In this document: one piece after another, positions 24,649-33,600 of the stretch | Layout: each line of letters begins with the position of its first letter | Numbering within the stretch: the stretch's first letter is position 1 | DNA from: CAZZBK01 sp964652155 | GTDB taxonomy: Bacteria; Planctomycetota; Planctomycetia; Pirellulales; PNKZ01 | Assembly (NCBI GenBank): GCA_964652155.1 | Contig: CAZZBK010000007.1 | Location: 1-64,000, forward strand | Length of the DNA stretch: 64,000 bases | Reading direction: 5' to 3' | Notes under the pieces: generated by a model | Databases searched by the model: none | What the model saw: the letters and a program-made list of their open reading frames with translations, nothing else | What the model was told of the DNA's origin: nothing | Translations under genes and position numbers: made by a program

Positions 24649-25596
24649 CTAGCGCACCTTGAGCACGCGCAGCGAATCTCCCGAATCGGCCGAGAGGGGC
24701 GTCACGACGATACTCGGGCCGCGCCGCACGTCGAATTGCCGTGGTCCGCTCTCGGCGTCGAATGAGCCATGCTGCTCGATATACGAGCCAAGTCGCCCGA
24801 GCTTCTCGTCGGCCGATGGCTCGTCGGCGCGCCCCAGCGGCGGCGGACACCCCCAGCGGACCCGGGATCCCTGGGCGGTCTGCAACTCGTATTCGCTCGA
24901 CACCCCCTGCGGCAGTCGCCCCTCGGCGGCGACCGGTACGATCCGGGCCAGCTTGAAGCGCGACCAGTCGTCGACCAGCACCGCCGCGATCCGCGCCGCC
25001 TCTTGCACCTGCGGGTCGTGCCACTTGGTCCCCACCGGACTCTCGGTGGTCGTCAACGTGCCCGCGAGGCGCGGATACTGCCGCACCTCGGCCCCGGCAA
25101 AGTCAGCGGTGGGGAGCAACACCCCTTCGACGTCGACTGCGTACAGGCCGCCAGGGACCTCAACCATGCAGACCGGCCGGCGATACTGCACGTCAACTTC
25201 CAGCCCCGACGGATGGCGCTTCGTCACCCGCTCGACCCGAGCAATCCACGGATGCAGCGCGAACGCCTTGTAAACCCGTTGGGCCAATTCGTCGTCGAGC
25301 AACATCAGTTGCGACTCGATGCTCGCGCCGCGCAGCACTTCGTCCCGAATGTCTTTACGAATCCAGTCGGGTTGGGCCGGTCGCACCACGATCTGCCGCG
25401 GATCGAGTTGAAACTCGCGGCCTTCGACGACATGCGGTCGCACGAAGCGCCACAGTCCGTAAAACAGACCGACGGCGACGGTCAGCAGCAAGCCCGCGAG
25501 CACGACATAACGGGCCGCAATACCGGCCATGCGGAGCAGCGACTCGCGCAGTCCGCCGTTCGGCGTGCCATCGGTCGATCGTTTTGCTGAGCCCAT
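24649..25596 (-). CDS. Single-pass membrane protein, FtsQ/DivIB-like
   Basis: A 315-residue protein with a short cytoplasmic N-terminus, one membrane helix at about residues 27-48 ('ARYVVLAGLLLTVAVGLFY'), and an outer part. The outer part has a POTRA-like stretch followed by 'HPWIARVERVTKRHPSGLEV' and 'RRPVCMVEVPGGLYAVDVEG', the pattern of the FtsQ beta domain (wI..a.V.r.wP..l.v.v.Er.pvA...g..y.vD..G). FtsQ is a divisome scaffold linking FtsA/FtsZ-side and septal synthesis proteins. murB lies 1.1 kb upstream on the same strand, recalling the dcw order, with a low-GC ORF in between. Assignment rests on pattern only. Confidence 0.65.
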   Translation of the reverse strand: MGSAKRSTDGTPNGGLRESLLRMAGIAARYVVLAGLLLTVAVGLFYGLWRFVRPHVVEGREFQLDPRQIVVRPAQPDWIRKDIRDEVLRGASIESQLMLLDDELAQRVYKAFALHPWIARVERVTKRHPSGLEVDVQYRRPVCMVEVPGGLYAVDVEGVLLPTADFAGAEVRQYPRLAGTLTTTESPVGTKWHDPQVQEAARIAAVLVDDWSRFKLARIVPVAAEGRLPQGVSSEYELQTAQGSRVRWGCPPPLGRADEPSADEKLGRLGSYIEQHGSFDAESGPRQFDVRRGPSIVVTPLSADSGDSLRVLKVR

Positions 25597-25760
25597 GCCA
25601 ACTCGTCGTGCTTGCTCGTCGTTGCGGTGTGCCTCGATCTATCAGAGCATCGGCACTTTGGTCGCGCGAAACGCACCCCTGGGCGACGCAACGGCCACAA
25701 CCCGCACGGCCGCTACGATCGGCAAGGTTTGGCGAAGGGGGAAGTGTTTGGTATTGACCC

Positions 25761-25782
25761 AAGCCGGCGGCTTTGCCGCCGG
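25761..25782. repeat. Short palindromic repeat
   Basis: CCGGCGG-CTTTG-CCGCCGG forms a perfect 7-bp stem (25764-25770 with 25776-25782). The flank AAGCC and the loop are shared with the hairpin at 23155-23171 read on the other strand. It lies upstream of the FtsQ-like gene in a 503-base gap (25597-26099) that holds this hairpin and the inverted repeat at 25861-26009 and no supported gene. Confidence 0.6.
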
Positions 25783-25860
25783 TCCAACCGCCGTGACGTG
25801 GCGCATCGATCGAGCCCGTATCCGTCACCATGTGACTCGCGCTGACTTCGTCATTCCACC

Positions 25861-26009
25861 AAAGAGCGGGAACCGTCAGGTTCCCGATAGCGTTGCACGG
25901 GTACCCGCCACCCATCCGATTCTCTCCCAGAGGACGGCAAGCCTGTCGTCGCAAAGGCCAGCGATAGAACGATTCCAGCTTATCGGGAGACTGACGTCTC
26001 CCGCTCTTT
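25861..26009. repeat. Long inverted-repeat element D (REP/MITE-like)
   Basis: The arms begin and end with AAAGAGCGGGA/TCCCGCTCTTT. Arm 1 (25861-25891) contains the hairpin GGGAACC-GTCA-GGTTCCC; arm 2 (25978-26009), read in reverse complement, contains GGGAGAC-GTCA-GTCTCCC, so the two stems differ by paired changes that keep base pairing. Both arms continue into CGATA. The 86-base interior has no gene. Confidence 0.85.
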
Positions 26010-26099
26010 GAAAACACGCTTATCGTTTGAAGACGATCAAAGCAACGGGAGTCGATTCGTTATCTCTTACGTATCGAACTATATCCGACATACCAGGGA

Positions 26100-26660
26100 T
26101 TAATTGCGCCGAAAATCAACTCCACAACAGGGGCATACATAACCGCACGAAGGACAACCGTCTTTGCTTGTAAGCGGATGTTCGTTACAAGTGGTTGGAT
26201 AATGTGTCCTGACCTCAAAGCTGACGAACACGATCTTATTTACAACGGCTCCTGTTCCTAAACCTGCCATATTTCCAACCGCGACTGTTTCTCCACGACA
26301 ACGGACGACATTCTCCCCCTCACCATCCGCAATTGCTGCAACAACTTTTTGATTGTCGCAACAAATTGCCAACGAGAACGGAACTGTTGGACGAACACCG
26401 ATGATCCTTCCACTTGAAGCAATTTCGTTATCCGTCCCACCGACATGCTCAAACACCCGCAAGTCGGCATAACTATCGTAAACAACTGCTTCAGCCCAGA
26501 CATATTCACGGTTTTCGTTACATGATGCGATTACCCTTGGACAATCTCCGACTGCTTGCACGATTGGCTGGCAAATCACTAAGTGCTTACCAAGGGGTAA
26601 TGTGGTTTTGTGGATTATCCTGGAATTGCTTTCAGCGCATTGGAACATACTTAACCCCAT
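26100..26660 (-). CDS. Hypothetical protein with C-terminal Cys cluster, atypical base composition
   Basis: An open frame of 190 codons with possible starts at TTG 26672, ATG 26660 and ATG 26648; none has a strong ribosome-binding site. The product has no signal peptide. Its C-terminus 'GCPSCGYVCPCCGVDFRRN' contains CxxC and CPCC pairs that could bind zinc, and several Cys elsewhere ('CPRVIASCNEN', 'AICCDN'). Two 60-base lines that I counted gave 50% and 45% G+C, well below the neighbours. It sits between the FtsQ-like gene and murB on the same strand. I recognise no family; the region may have been acquired, or the ORF could be non-functional. Confidence 0.45.
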   Translation of the reverse strand: MGLSMFQCAESNSRIIHKTTLPLGKHLVICQPIVQAVGDCPRVIASCNENREYVWAEAVVYDSYADLRVFEHVGGTDNEIASSGRIIGVRPTVPFSLAICCDNQKVVAAIADGEGENVVRCRGETVAVGNMAGLGTGAVVNKIVFVSFEVRTHYPTTCNEHPLTSKDGCPSCGYVCPCCGVDFRRN

Positions 26661-26693
26661 ATGACTGAACAATGGTGACGAAATAGCAGCGAC

Positions 26694-27575
26694 TTACTTC
26701 CAAACTTCGAGCTGCAATTCGAGCTCGATGCCGAGCCGATCGGCGACGCGACTTCGAACGAGTTCGATGAGCCGCAGGACATCCGACGCCGTGGCGTCTT
26801 TGTCGGTGATGATGAAATTGGCGTGGCGATCGCTGACCTCGGCGCCGCCGACGCGCGTCCCCTTGAGGCCAAGCTGATCGATGAGCGTGCCGGCACTCAT
26901 GCCACGCGGATTTTTGAAGACGCTGCCGGTCGGTAGCCCGGCCATCGGCTGAGCCGCCTTGGTCACAATCCACTGCTTCTGCATTCGCTTGGTCAACTCG
27001 GCGGGGCTGTCTTGCTCGAGTTGCAGTTCGGCCTCGAGGATCGCCAGGTCGTCGAGACTGCTCTGGCGGTATGCAAAAACCATCTCCTTGTCGACCCGCT
27101 GAGAAATCTCTCCGCTGCGGTTCATAACGGTGGCCCGAATGACCCATTGGCCGATATCGCCCGAGCGGCTGCCGGCATTGCTGTGTAACGCGCCGCCGAC
27201 GGTGCCGGGTATTCCGACGAGGGTTTCGAGCCCGCCGAGCCCTTCGCGGACCGAGGTATTGATGACATGTCCCAGTTGGGCTCCGCCGCCGGTGGTCACG
27301 CGCGTGCCGCGGACTTCGATCTTGGCAAAGCTGGGGTCGCTGAGGCGGATGACGACGCCACGGACGCCCGACTCGGTGACGAGCACATTCGAGCCGCCCC
27401 CGAGAAGTCGCACGGGCAGGCCGTTTTCATGGGCTCGGCGCAGCAGTTGGGCCAACTCGTCGACCGTGCGCGGCTCGGCGAAGAAGTCGGCCTTTCCGCC
27501 CACCCGCAGCCAGGTGTGCTGCGCCAGCGGTTCGTCGGCGCGAACAAAGCTCTCGAAACCTTTGATCCAACTCAT
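26694..27575 (-). CDS. murB: UDP-N-acetylenolpyruvoylglucosamine reductase
   Basis: A 293-residue FAD enzyme that makes UDP-N-acetylmuramate, the second committed step of peptidoglycan precursor synthesis. It shows 'LLGGGSNVLV' and 'GIPGTVGGALHSNAG' for FAD binding, 'FAYRQSSLDDL' with the tyrosine and arginine of the type II enzymes, the proton-donor serine in 'LPTGSVFKNPRG', and a closing glutamate near 'ELELQLEVWK'. Its presence argues that this organism makes peptidoglycan. It is transcribed away from the M28 peptidase, with 167 bases between. Confidence 0.95.
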   Translation of the reverse strand: MSWIKGFESFVRADEPLAQHTWLRVGGKADFFAEPRTVDELAQLLRRAHENGLPVRLLGGGSNVLVTESGVRGVVIRLSDPSFAKIEVRGTRVTTGGGAQLGHVINTSVREGLGGLETLVGIPGTVGGALHSNAGSRSGDIGQWVIRATVMNRSGEISQRVDKEMVFAYRQSSLDDLAILEAELQLEQDSPAELTKRMQKQWIVTKAAQPMAGLPTGSVFKNPRGMSAGTLIDQLGLKGTRVGGAEVSDRHANFIITDKDATASDVLRLIELVRSRVADRLGIELELQLEVWK

Positions 27576-27742
27576 GTCAGGCGTTTCCTCGAAGTCGCAT
27601 TCTCGTCAGCAGGGCATTGTGCCGCGTGCCGCTTGACTCGTCCAGCCACGCGTGTCGAGCGAGAGAAAGCTGCCGTTCGCAAATTGTGAGCTATCTCCTA
27701 TAAAGGCAGCTCAGACACCTCGACCTTCAAGCCGGTCCAAGC

Positions 27743-29299
27743 ATGCTGAAAATGACCTATTTACTCCCCACGGGCGTGCTCGCCGCGCTGCTACTCGTCG
27801 CGACCGGTCTGACCTGGGGGGCCGAGGCAGTCGCCCTGCGGGCAGCGCTCGAGTCGATTTCCTCAGCCGAGATGCGCCAGCACATCGACACGCTGGCCAA
27901 CGACACGTTCGAGGGACGCGAGGCGGGGACCCGTGGCGGGCACGCCGCCGCCAACTATCTGGTCCCCTACTTGCAGCAGGCCGGACTCAAGCCGGCCGGC
28001 GAGAATGGCTCCTACATGCAGGCCTTTGGGGCCAACTTCCGCAACATCCTCGGCGTGCTCGAAGGGAGCGACCCGACACGCAGGCACGAGGTGATTCTCA
28101 TCGGCGCGCATTACGACCACGTTGGCTATGGCAACTCGTCGAACAGTTACGGCCCCTACGGACATATCCATAACGGGGCCGACGACAACGCCAGCGGCAC
28201 GGCCGCGCTGCTCGAGTTGATCGGCGCGTTTAGCCGACTCGAGCAGGCACCCAAGCGAACCGTGCTCTTTGCCCTTTGGGACGGCGAAGAGAAAGGGCTG
28301 CTCGGCTCGAAACATTGGATCGAGCACCTCCGCGGCGGACAGCCCCGGCCGCTGCTGGCCTTCAACATCGACATGATCGGCCGACTGCGTGACAACACGC
28401 TCACGGTGCTGGGAGCCCGCACGAGTCCGGGCCTACGACGGCTCATTGCCGAGGCGAACGACGTGCAGCCGCTCGCGCTGCAGTACTCGTGGAAGCTCGA
28501 ACGGGACAGCGATCACTGGTCGTTTCTGACCAACCAGACGAGCGTGCTCATGTTTCATACCGGGCTGCACAACGACTACCATCGTCCGAGCGACGACGCC
28601 GAGAAAGTCGACGCCGCGGGCATCGAGCGGGTGACGCGACTGGCGTTTCGCGTGCTGCACACACTTGCCGAGAGCGAGCAGCCGATCCCGTTTCGCGCCG
28701 TCGCGCTGCAAGAGACGGTCGCGCTGCAAAAGCAGCGCGAGCAACCGCTCGCGCCGCTACCGGGGCGGCTGGGTATCCAGTGGTCGCCGCAGAACGACAA
28801 CGGGGCGATCATCGTCACCGGCGTGCGTGCCGACTCGGCCGCGGCACGCGGCGGCGTGCGGCGTGGCGATCGCATCGTGGCGGTTCAAGACGAGGCCATC
28901 ACCGCCGACGATTTTGCGGCCCGGGTGCTCGCCGCCTCCAAGCAAATCTCGCTCTCGGTGCTCCGCGAGGGGGAACCGGCACCACAGACGCTCTCGATCG
29001 ACCTCGACGGCTCGCCGGTCCGTTGGGGACTCACCTGGCAAGCCGACGAAGCCGAGCCCCGCGTGGCCACCGTCATGCGGGTCGTCAGCGGCTCGGTGGC
29101 CGAGCGCGCCGGAGTCCAGTTTCTCGACCGCATCATGCGCGTGAACGCTCAAGAGCTGGCGTCGACCGACGAACTCTCGGCGATCCTTGCCCAAACAACG
29201 GGCGAGGTCACGCTGCTCATCGAGCGCTCGGGACAACTCAAGACGCTCGTAATGAAACCCATCGGAGAAAATCGAGCAGCCGGGGCCCCCAAGCCATGA
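27743..29299 (+). CDS. Exported M28-family aminopeptidase with two PDZ-like domains
   Basis: A 518-residue protein with a signal peptide (cleavage near 'LTWGAEA', about residue 27), a PA-like N-terminal segment, and a di-zinc M28 peptidase domain. Zinc ligands and catalytic acids are visible in 'GAHYDHVGYG', 'ADDNASGTAALLE', 'WDGEEKGLLGS', 'NIDMIGR' and 'HTGLHNDYHRPSDD'. The C-terminal third (about residues 345-510) holds two PDZ-like domains ('GVRRGDRIVAVQDEAI' and 'AGVQFLDRIMRVNAQEL'). It likely trims peptides in the periplasm. The next gene overlaps its stop by four bases. An in-frame ATG four codons in is an alternative start. Confidence 0.9.
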   Translation: MLKMTYLLPTGVLAALLLVATGLTWGAEAVALRAALESISSAEMRQHIDTLANDTFEGREAGTRGGHAAANYLVPYLQQAGLKPAGENGSYMQAFGANFRNILGVLEGSDPTRRHEVILIGAHYDHVGYGNSSNSYGPYGHIHNGADDNASGTAALLELIGAFSRLEQAPKRTVLFALWDGEEKGLLGSKHWIEHLRGGQPRPLLAFNIDMIGRLRDNTLTVLGARTSPGLRRLIAEANDVQPLALQYSWKLERDSDHWSFLTNQTSVLMFHTGLHNDYHRPSDDAEKVDAAGIERVTRLAFRVLHTLAESEQPIPFRAVALQETVALQKQREQPLAPLPGRLGIQWSPQNDNGAIIVTGVRADSAAARGGVRRGDRIVAVQDEAITADDFAARVLAASKQISLSVLREGEPAPQTLSIDLDGSPVRWGLTWQADEAEPRVATVMRVVSGSVAERAGVQFLDRIMRVNAQELASTDELSAILAQTTGEVTLLIERSGQLKTLVMKPIGENRAAGAPKP

Positions 29300-30192
29300 A
29301 GTCACTCGACGTCGCGCTGCTCACCGAGTCACGCTATGAACGCCCCGTCGCGCCCGACTGGTACGTGCAGAACATCCTCGACGACGATGCGCTGATCGTC
29401 AACGAGCTGCGGCGGCACGGCTTACGTGTCGAGCGGATCGATTGGGCCCGCGCCGACGTCGACTGGCGCACGATCGACACCGCCGTGTTCCGGACCACCT
29501 GGGACTATTTTCATCGGGGTGACGAATTCCGCTCGTGGCTCCAGCGCGTCGAAAGGGAGTGCCGACTGCTCAACGCGCGCGAATTGATCTGGTGGAATTT
29601 TGACAAACGGTATCTGCTCGATCTGGAGTCGCGCGGGGTCAACATTCCGCCGACGGTCGTCGCCCCGCAAGGGGGCACGCTGCCGCTAGCCCATTGGCTC
29701 GCGCACTGGGAGTGTAACGAGGTGGTCGTCAAGCCCACCGTGTCGGGTGCCGCTCGACACACGCATCGCGTGGGCCTACACAATCTGGTCGAAGTTCAAC
29801 GTCAGGTCGTCGAGTTGCTACGCGCCGAAGCAATGATGGTCCAGCCGTTTCAACAATCGGTCGTCAACGATGGTGAGCTGTCGCTGATGGTGATCGGCGG
29901 CGCGTACACACACGCCGTGCGAAAAATAGCCAAGCCGGGCGACTTTCGCGTGCAGGATGATTTCGGCGGCACCGTGCATCCTCACACCGCCTCGACCGCC
30001 GAGATTGACTTTGCGCTCCGCGCCGTCGAGAGTTGCGCGCCACGACCCATCTACGCCCGGGTCGACATGATCCGCGACAATTCCGGTCAACTCGCCATCT
30101 CGGAGCTCGAGTTGATCGAGCCTGAGCTGTTCTTGCGATATGAGCCCGCCGCGGCCTTGCGACTGGCCGACGCCATTCGCGCGCAGCTTTAA
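29296..30192 (+). CDS. ATP-grasp domain protein
   Basis: The ATG at 29296 overlaps the TGA of the peptidase gene. The 298-residue cytoplasmic protein has the ATP-grasp fold, with 'NFDKRYLLDLESRGVNIPPT' as the N-terminal entry, 'VVVKPTVSGAARHTHRV' as the nucleotide-binding strand-lysine, 'MVQPFQQSVVNDGELSLMVI' as the grasp region, and 'ELELIEPELFLRY' with the metal-binding acids. It resembles glutathione-synthetase-like and DcsG-like ligases that couple a carboxylate to an amine. Substrates are unknown. Coupling to a peptidase might hint at a peptide or amino-acid conjugate. Confidence 0.82.
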   Translation: MKSLDVALLTESRYERPVAPDWYVQNILDDDALIVNELRRHGLRVERIDWARADVDWRTIDTAVFRTTWDYFHRGDEFRSWLQRVERECRLLNARELIWWNFDKRYLLDLESRGVNIPPTVVAPQGGTLPLAHWLAHWECNEVVVKPTVSGAARHTHRVGLHNLVEVQRQVVELLRAEAMMVQPFQQSVVNDGELSLMVIGGAYTHAVRKIAKPGDFRVQDDFGGTVHPHTASTAEIDFALRAVESCAPRPIYARVDMIRDNSGQLAISELELIEPELFLRYEPAAALRLADAIRAQL

Positions 30193-30667
30193 TCGCCTTA
30201 TGGAAGACGCAGCTCCGGCAGCCAGAGTAGGATGGTGGAACGCATCGTGCTTCAAGCCCATTGGCTCCCCAGGCATCATGCTCAGTTGCCGAGCGTTTCA
30301 TCGCGCTGCCGCCACGACGTTCGCCCCCTTGACGAGCGGCGCGGCCGCGTGTTCGCTCCGAGTGCATGAGCACGGCAAGCCGTATCCGCCGGGCAAGTAG
30401 GTCGATTTTCACACGCATATCGGCCGGACGACCAATCACACGCCGCCGACGACCGCTAGCACCCCCATGACCACCGTGGGCGTGCGACGAACGCCAGACA
30501 AAAGAGCCTGCCGAGGCGATTTGGTTGCCGGACCCACGGAGCGAGGATAAGATATTGGTATCTCGCCGGTTATGAACGCTCTTGACGGATCGGGGCGGGC
30601 GAGCGACCGTCATGCGCCGCCCCAAGAGCCCTCATCGGGCCGTAACATTTCGAGGGAACGATACGCT
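30193..30667. other. Noncoding gap before the large cluster
   Basis: About 475 bases with no supportable gene. Frames crossing it on either strand have no plausible domain or ribosome-binding site. It contains a 13-base match, CAAGCCCATTGGC at 30253-30265, to 58067-58079, and a small dyad AGATA-TTGG-TATCT near 30551-30564 just upstream of the PQQ-repeat gene that could be an operator or part of its promoter. Confidence 0.4.
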
Positions 30668-33600
30668 ATGGCATGCATCGATTGGCGGCCTCAGACGCCC
30701 CGCAGGATGCTCGGGCCGCTGTTGCGGCGCGGCGTGGCCAGCGTCGCCACGGCTGGTTTGATGTTGCTCGCATTTTGGCCGGGGCCCGACCTGCGCGCGC
30801 AAAACAAAGCCAAAGACAAAGACGACGAGCAACTCAGCAGCACGCTCTTCATGAGCGCTGATCGCAAGACGTTGCAGTCGTTGCGCAGCGCGCAAGAGAT
30901 GCTCAAGGAAAACCGCTTTGGCGAGGCGACGCGTCTGCTCGGCGCGATTCTTGAATCGTCGGAAGATTACTTCTACGCCCCCGATCGCAAAGCGGCCGAC
31001 CCCAACGGCCAGCGGGTCTATCACAGCCTCAAGCACGAGGCGCAGCGGATCGTCGGCGAATTGCCCCCCGAGGGAATGGAAGCGTACGAACTGCAATTCG
31101 GCGCGGCGGCTCGCAAACGGCTCGACGAGAGTGTCGAGCAGGGGGATATCAACGTGCTGGCCGAGGTGTCGCGGCGGTTCTTTCACACCAAGGCGGGCTA
31201 CGAAGCCACGCAACTCTTGGGCCTGTGCCTGATGCAGCGCGGCCAACCCCTCGCGGCGGCGTTTTGCTTTCAACGGCTGCTCGACTCTCCGTCGAGCCAA
31301 GCCGATCGACCGCTGATTTCACTCAAGCTGGCAGTGGCGCTTTACCGCGCCGGACAAACCACCAGCGCCATCGAACACGTGGCCAAGCTGAAAAAAGATC
31401 ATGCCGCGCTCGAGTTCCTGCTCGGCGACGTGTCGCGCAAATTGCTCGACAACTCGGTGCAGCCCGCCGTCTGGTTGGCCGCCTTGGCGGGGGACGTCGA
31501 GCCGCAGGGGGTCAAGAGCGGCGAGGAACAATGGCTGCTCGCGCGCGGTACTCCCGACCGCAATGGCGTCGCCGCGGGCAGCACGCCGCTGCTCAACCAC
31601 CGCTGGGCCGTCCCCACGGTTTACGATCCCGAGCCGCGCAAGCTCGAGCTCGACCGACTCGTCGATCAACGGCGTCAGGCGCTCGTCGATCAGGGGGAGG
31701 TCGTGTTGCCCTGCTCGTCCCCGTTGGCCGTCAACGATCAGGTCATCTTGCGCACGGCGTTGGGCCTGCTGGCGATCGATGCCCGCACCGGCAAACGGAT
31801 CTGGTTCACCGAAGACAGCAAAGTCCAAGAGCAATTCGACAAATGGGGGCAAACCTCCGAAGCCTCGCAGGTCAGCACGTTGCCGAGTTGGCTGGAAAAT
31901 CGCCTCTGGCACGACGGCATCTACGGCACGCTTAGCAGCGATGGCCAGCACGTGTTCGCCGTCGAGGACTTGAGCCTCGAAACCGCGGCCGATCCGCAAC
32001 AAGTGGTCGTCTTTCAGGCCAATGGCCGGCAGCCCAATAGCAACGCCAAGAGCAAAAATCGTCTGGCCGCCTATGGCCTGGCGCGGCAAGGGGCGCTCGA
32101 GTGCGACTCGGCCGACATCAAGGAACTCGATGGGGCGTTCTTTCTTGGGCCGCCGTTGCCGCTTGACGGCCGGTACTACGCGCTGGCCGAGCAGAAGCAG
32201 GAGCTCCGCCTGCTGTGTCTCAAGATCGTCACGCATCGCACGTCGCAGCACCCACGCACCGGCGTGGCCCGCGAGCATAAACGCTTCGAGCTCGATTGGT
32301 CCCAGCAGTTGGTGATGCTCGAAACGCCGATCACGCAAGACCCGCTGCGACGGGTCGCCGGTGCGACGCCGTCGTATGCCGACGGCGTGCTTGTGTGTCC
32401 GACCACGGCCGGGGCGGTTGTGGCGGTCGACCTGACGACCCGCGCGTTGCTCTGGGGCTACCAGTATCCGCGTCCCGACCAGCAGCAGCCGCGGAACATG
32501 ATCTTCCGCTTCAACAATGCCGCGGCGCAGGCCGCGAACGCCGACGAGCGCTGGCTCGATCCGACGGCGCTGATCGCCCAAGGGCACGTGCTCGTCACCC
32601 CGGCAGAGAGCAAAAAACTCTTCTGCATCAATCTGGCCGACGGCAAGCTGCAGTGGGAAGCGGAGCGCGACGAGGTCAAGACCGGCACGGCCAGCGATCA
32701 CGGGCTGTTCATGGCCTGCGTGCATCGCAACGCGGCGGTGGTGGTCGGCGAGAGTCGGCTCCGCGCGTTCAAGCTCGGCGACGGCGCACCGGCCTGGAGC
32801 GAGTCGCTCAAGCTCCCCGACGGCGTCGCCCCCAGCGGCCGCGGCTTCTACAATGGCAAGCTGTACTATTTGCCCCTGAGCAACGGCGAGGTCGCGTCGA
32901 TCGACCTCGATCAGGGTAAAATCGTGGCCCGCAGCCGCACCCGTGGCGAGGGATCGCTGGGCAACTTAGTCTGCTACCACGACAGCGTCATCTCGCAAAG
33001 CTCAACCGAGGTCGAGAGCTTCTACCAGCTCGACGTGCTCAAGCGTCAGGTCGACGAGCAGTTGGCCAAGGGGAACGACAAGCCCGACCCCGTTGCACTC
33101 GCCTTGCATGGCGAGCTGCTGCTCAACGCCGGGCAAGTCGACGAGGCGATCGCGCAATTGCGTCGCGCGCTCGCCGATCGCAGCGACCCCCGCGCTCGGC
33201 AACTGCTGTTCGAGGCCCTGCTGGAAACCTGGCGCAAAGACTTCAAGCTGGGCGAGCGACTGCTCCCCGAACTCGAAACGCTGATCGACCGACCGGCCCA
33301 GCGGCTCGTCGTGCTGCGACAGCAAGCCCAAGGGCTGCATGCGTCGGGGGACGTGCTGGGGGCGTTTCGGGCCTATCTGGAACTGCTCAACATCGACGGC
33401 CTCTCGGACGAGTCGGAGCGCATCGAGCGCGGCTGGGCTGTTCGCCGCGAGCGTTGGTTGCAAGCCCGCATCGTCGACCTGCGGCAGAAAGCCTCGGCCG
33501 ACGACACCAAGCTGATCGAGGCCGAGCTGCGCAAGCGACTCGACACGGTCCGCGCATCGCAGGACTCGGCTGACCTGCGGGCGTTCATTGGGGTGTTCGG

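Noticed and set aside
30193..30625. Minus-strand ORF (29864-30625) upstream of the PQQ-repeat gene
   Set aside because: It overlaps the ATP-grasp gene antisense, has Arg-rich composition and no ribosome-binding site or domain.
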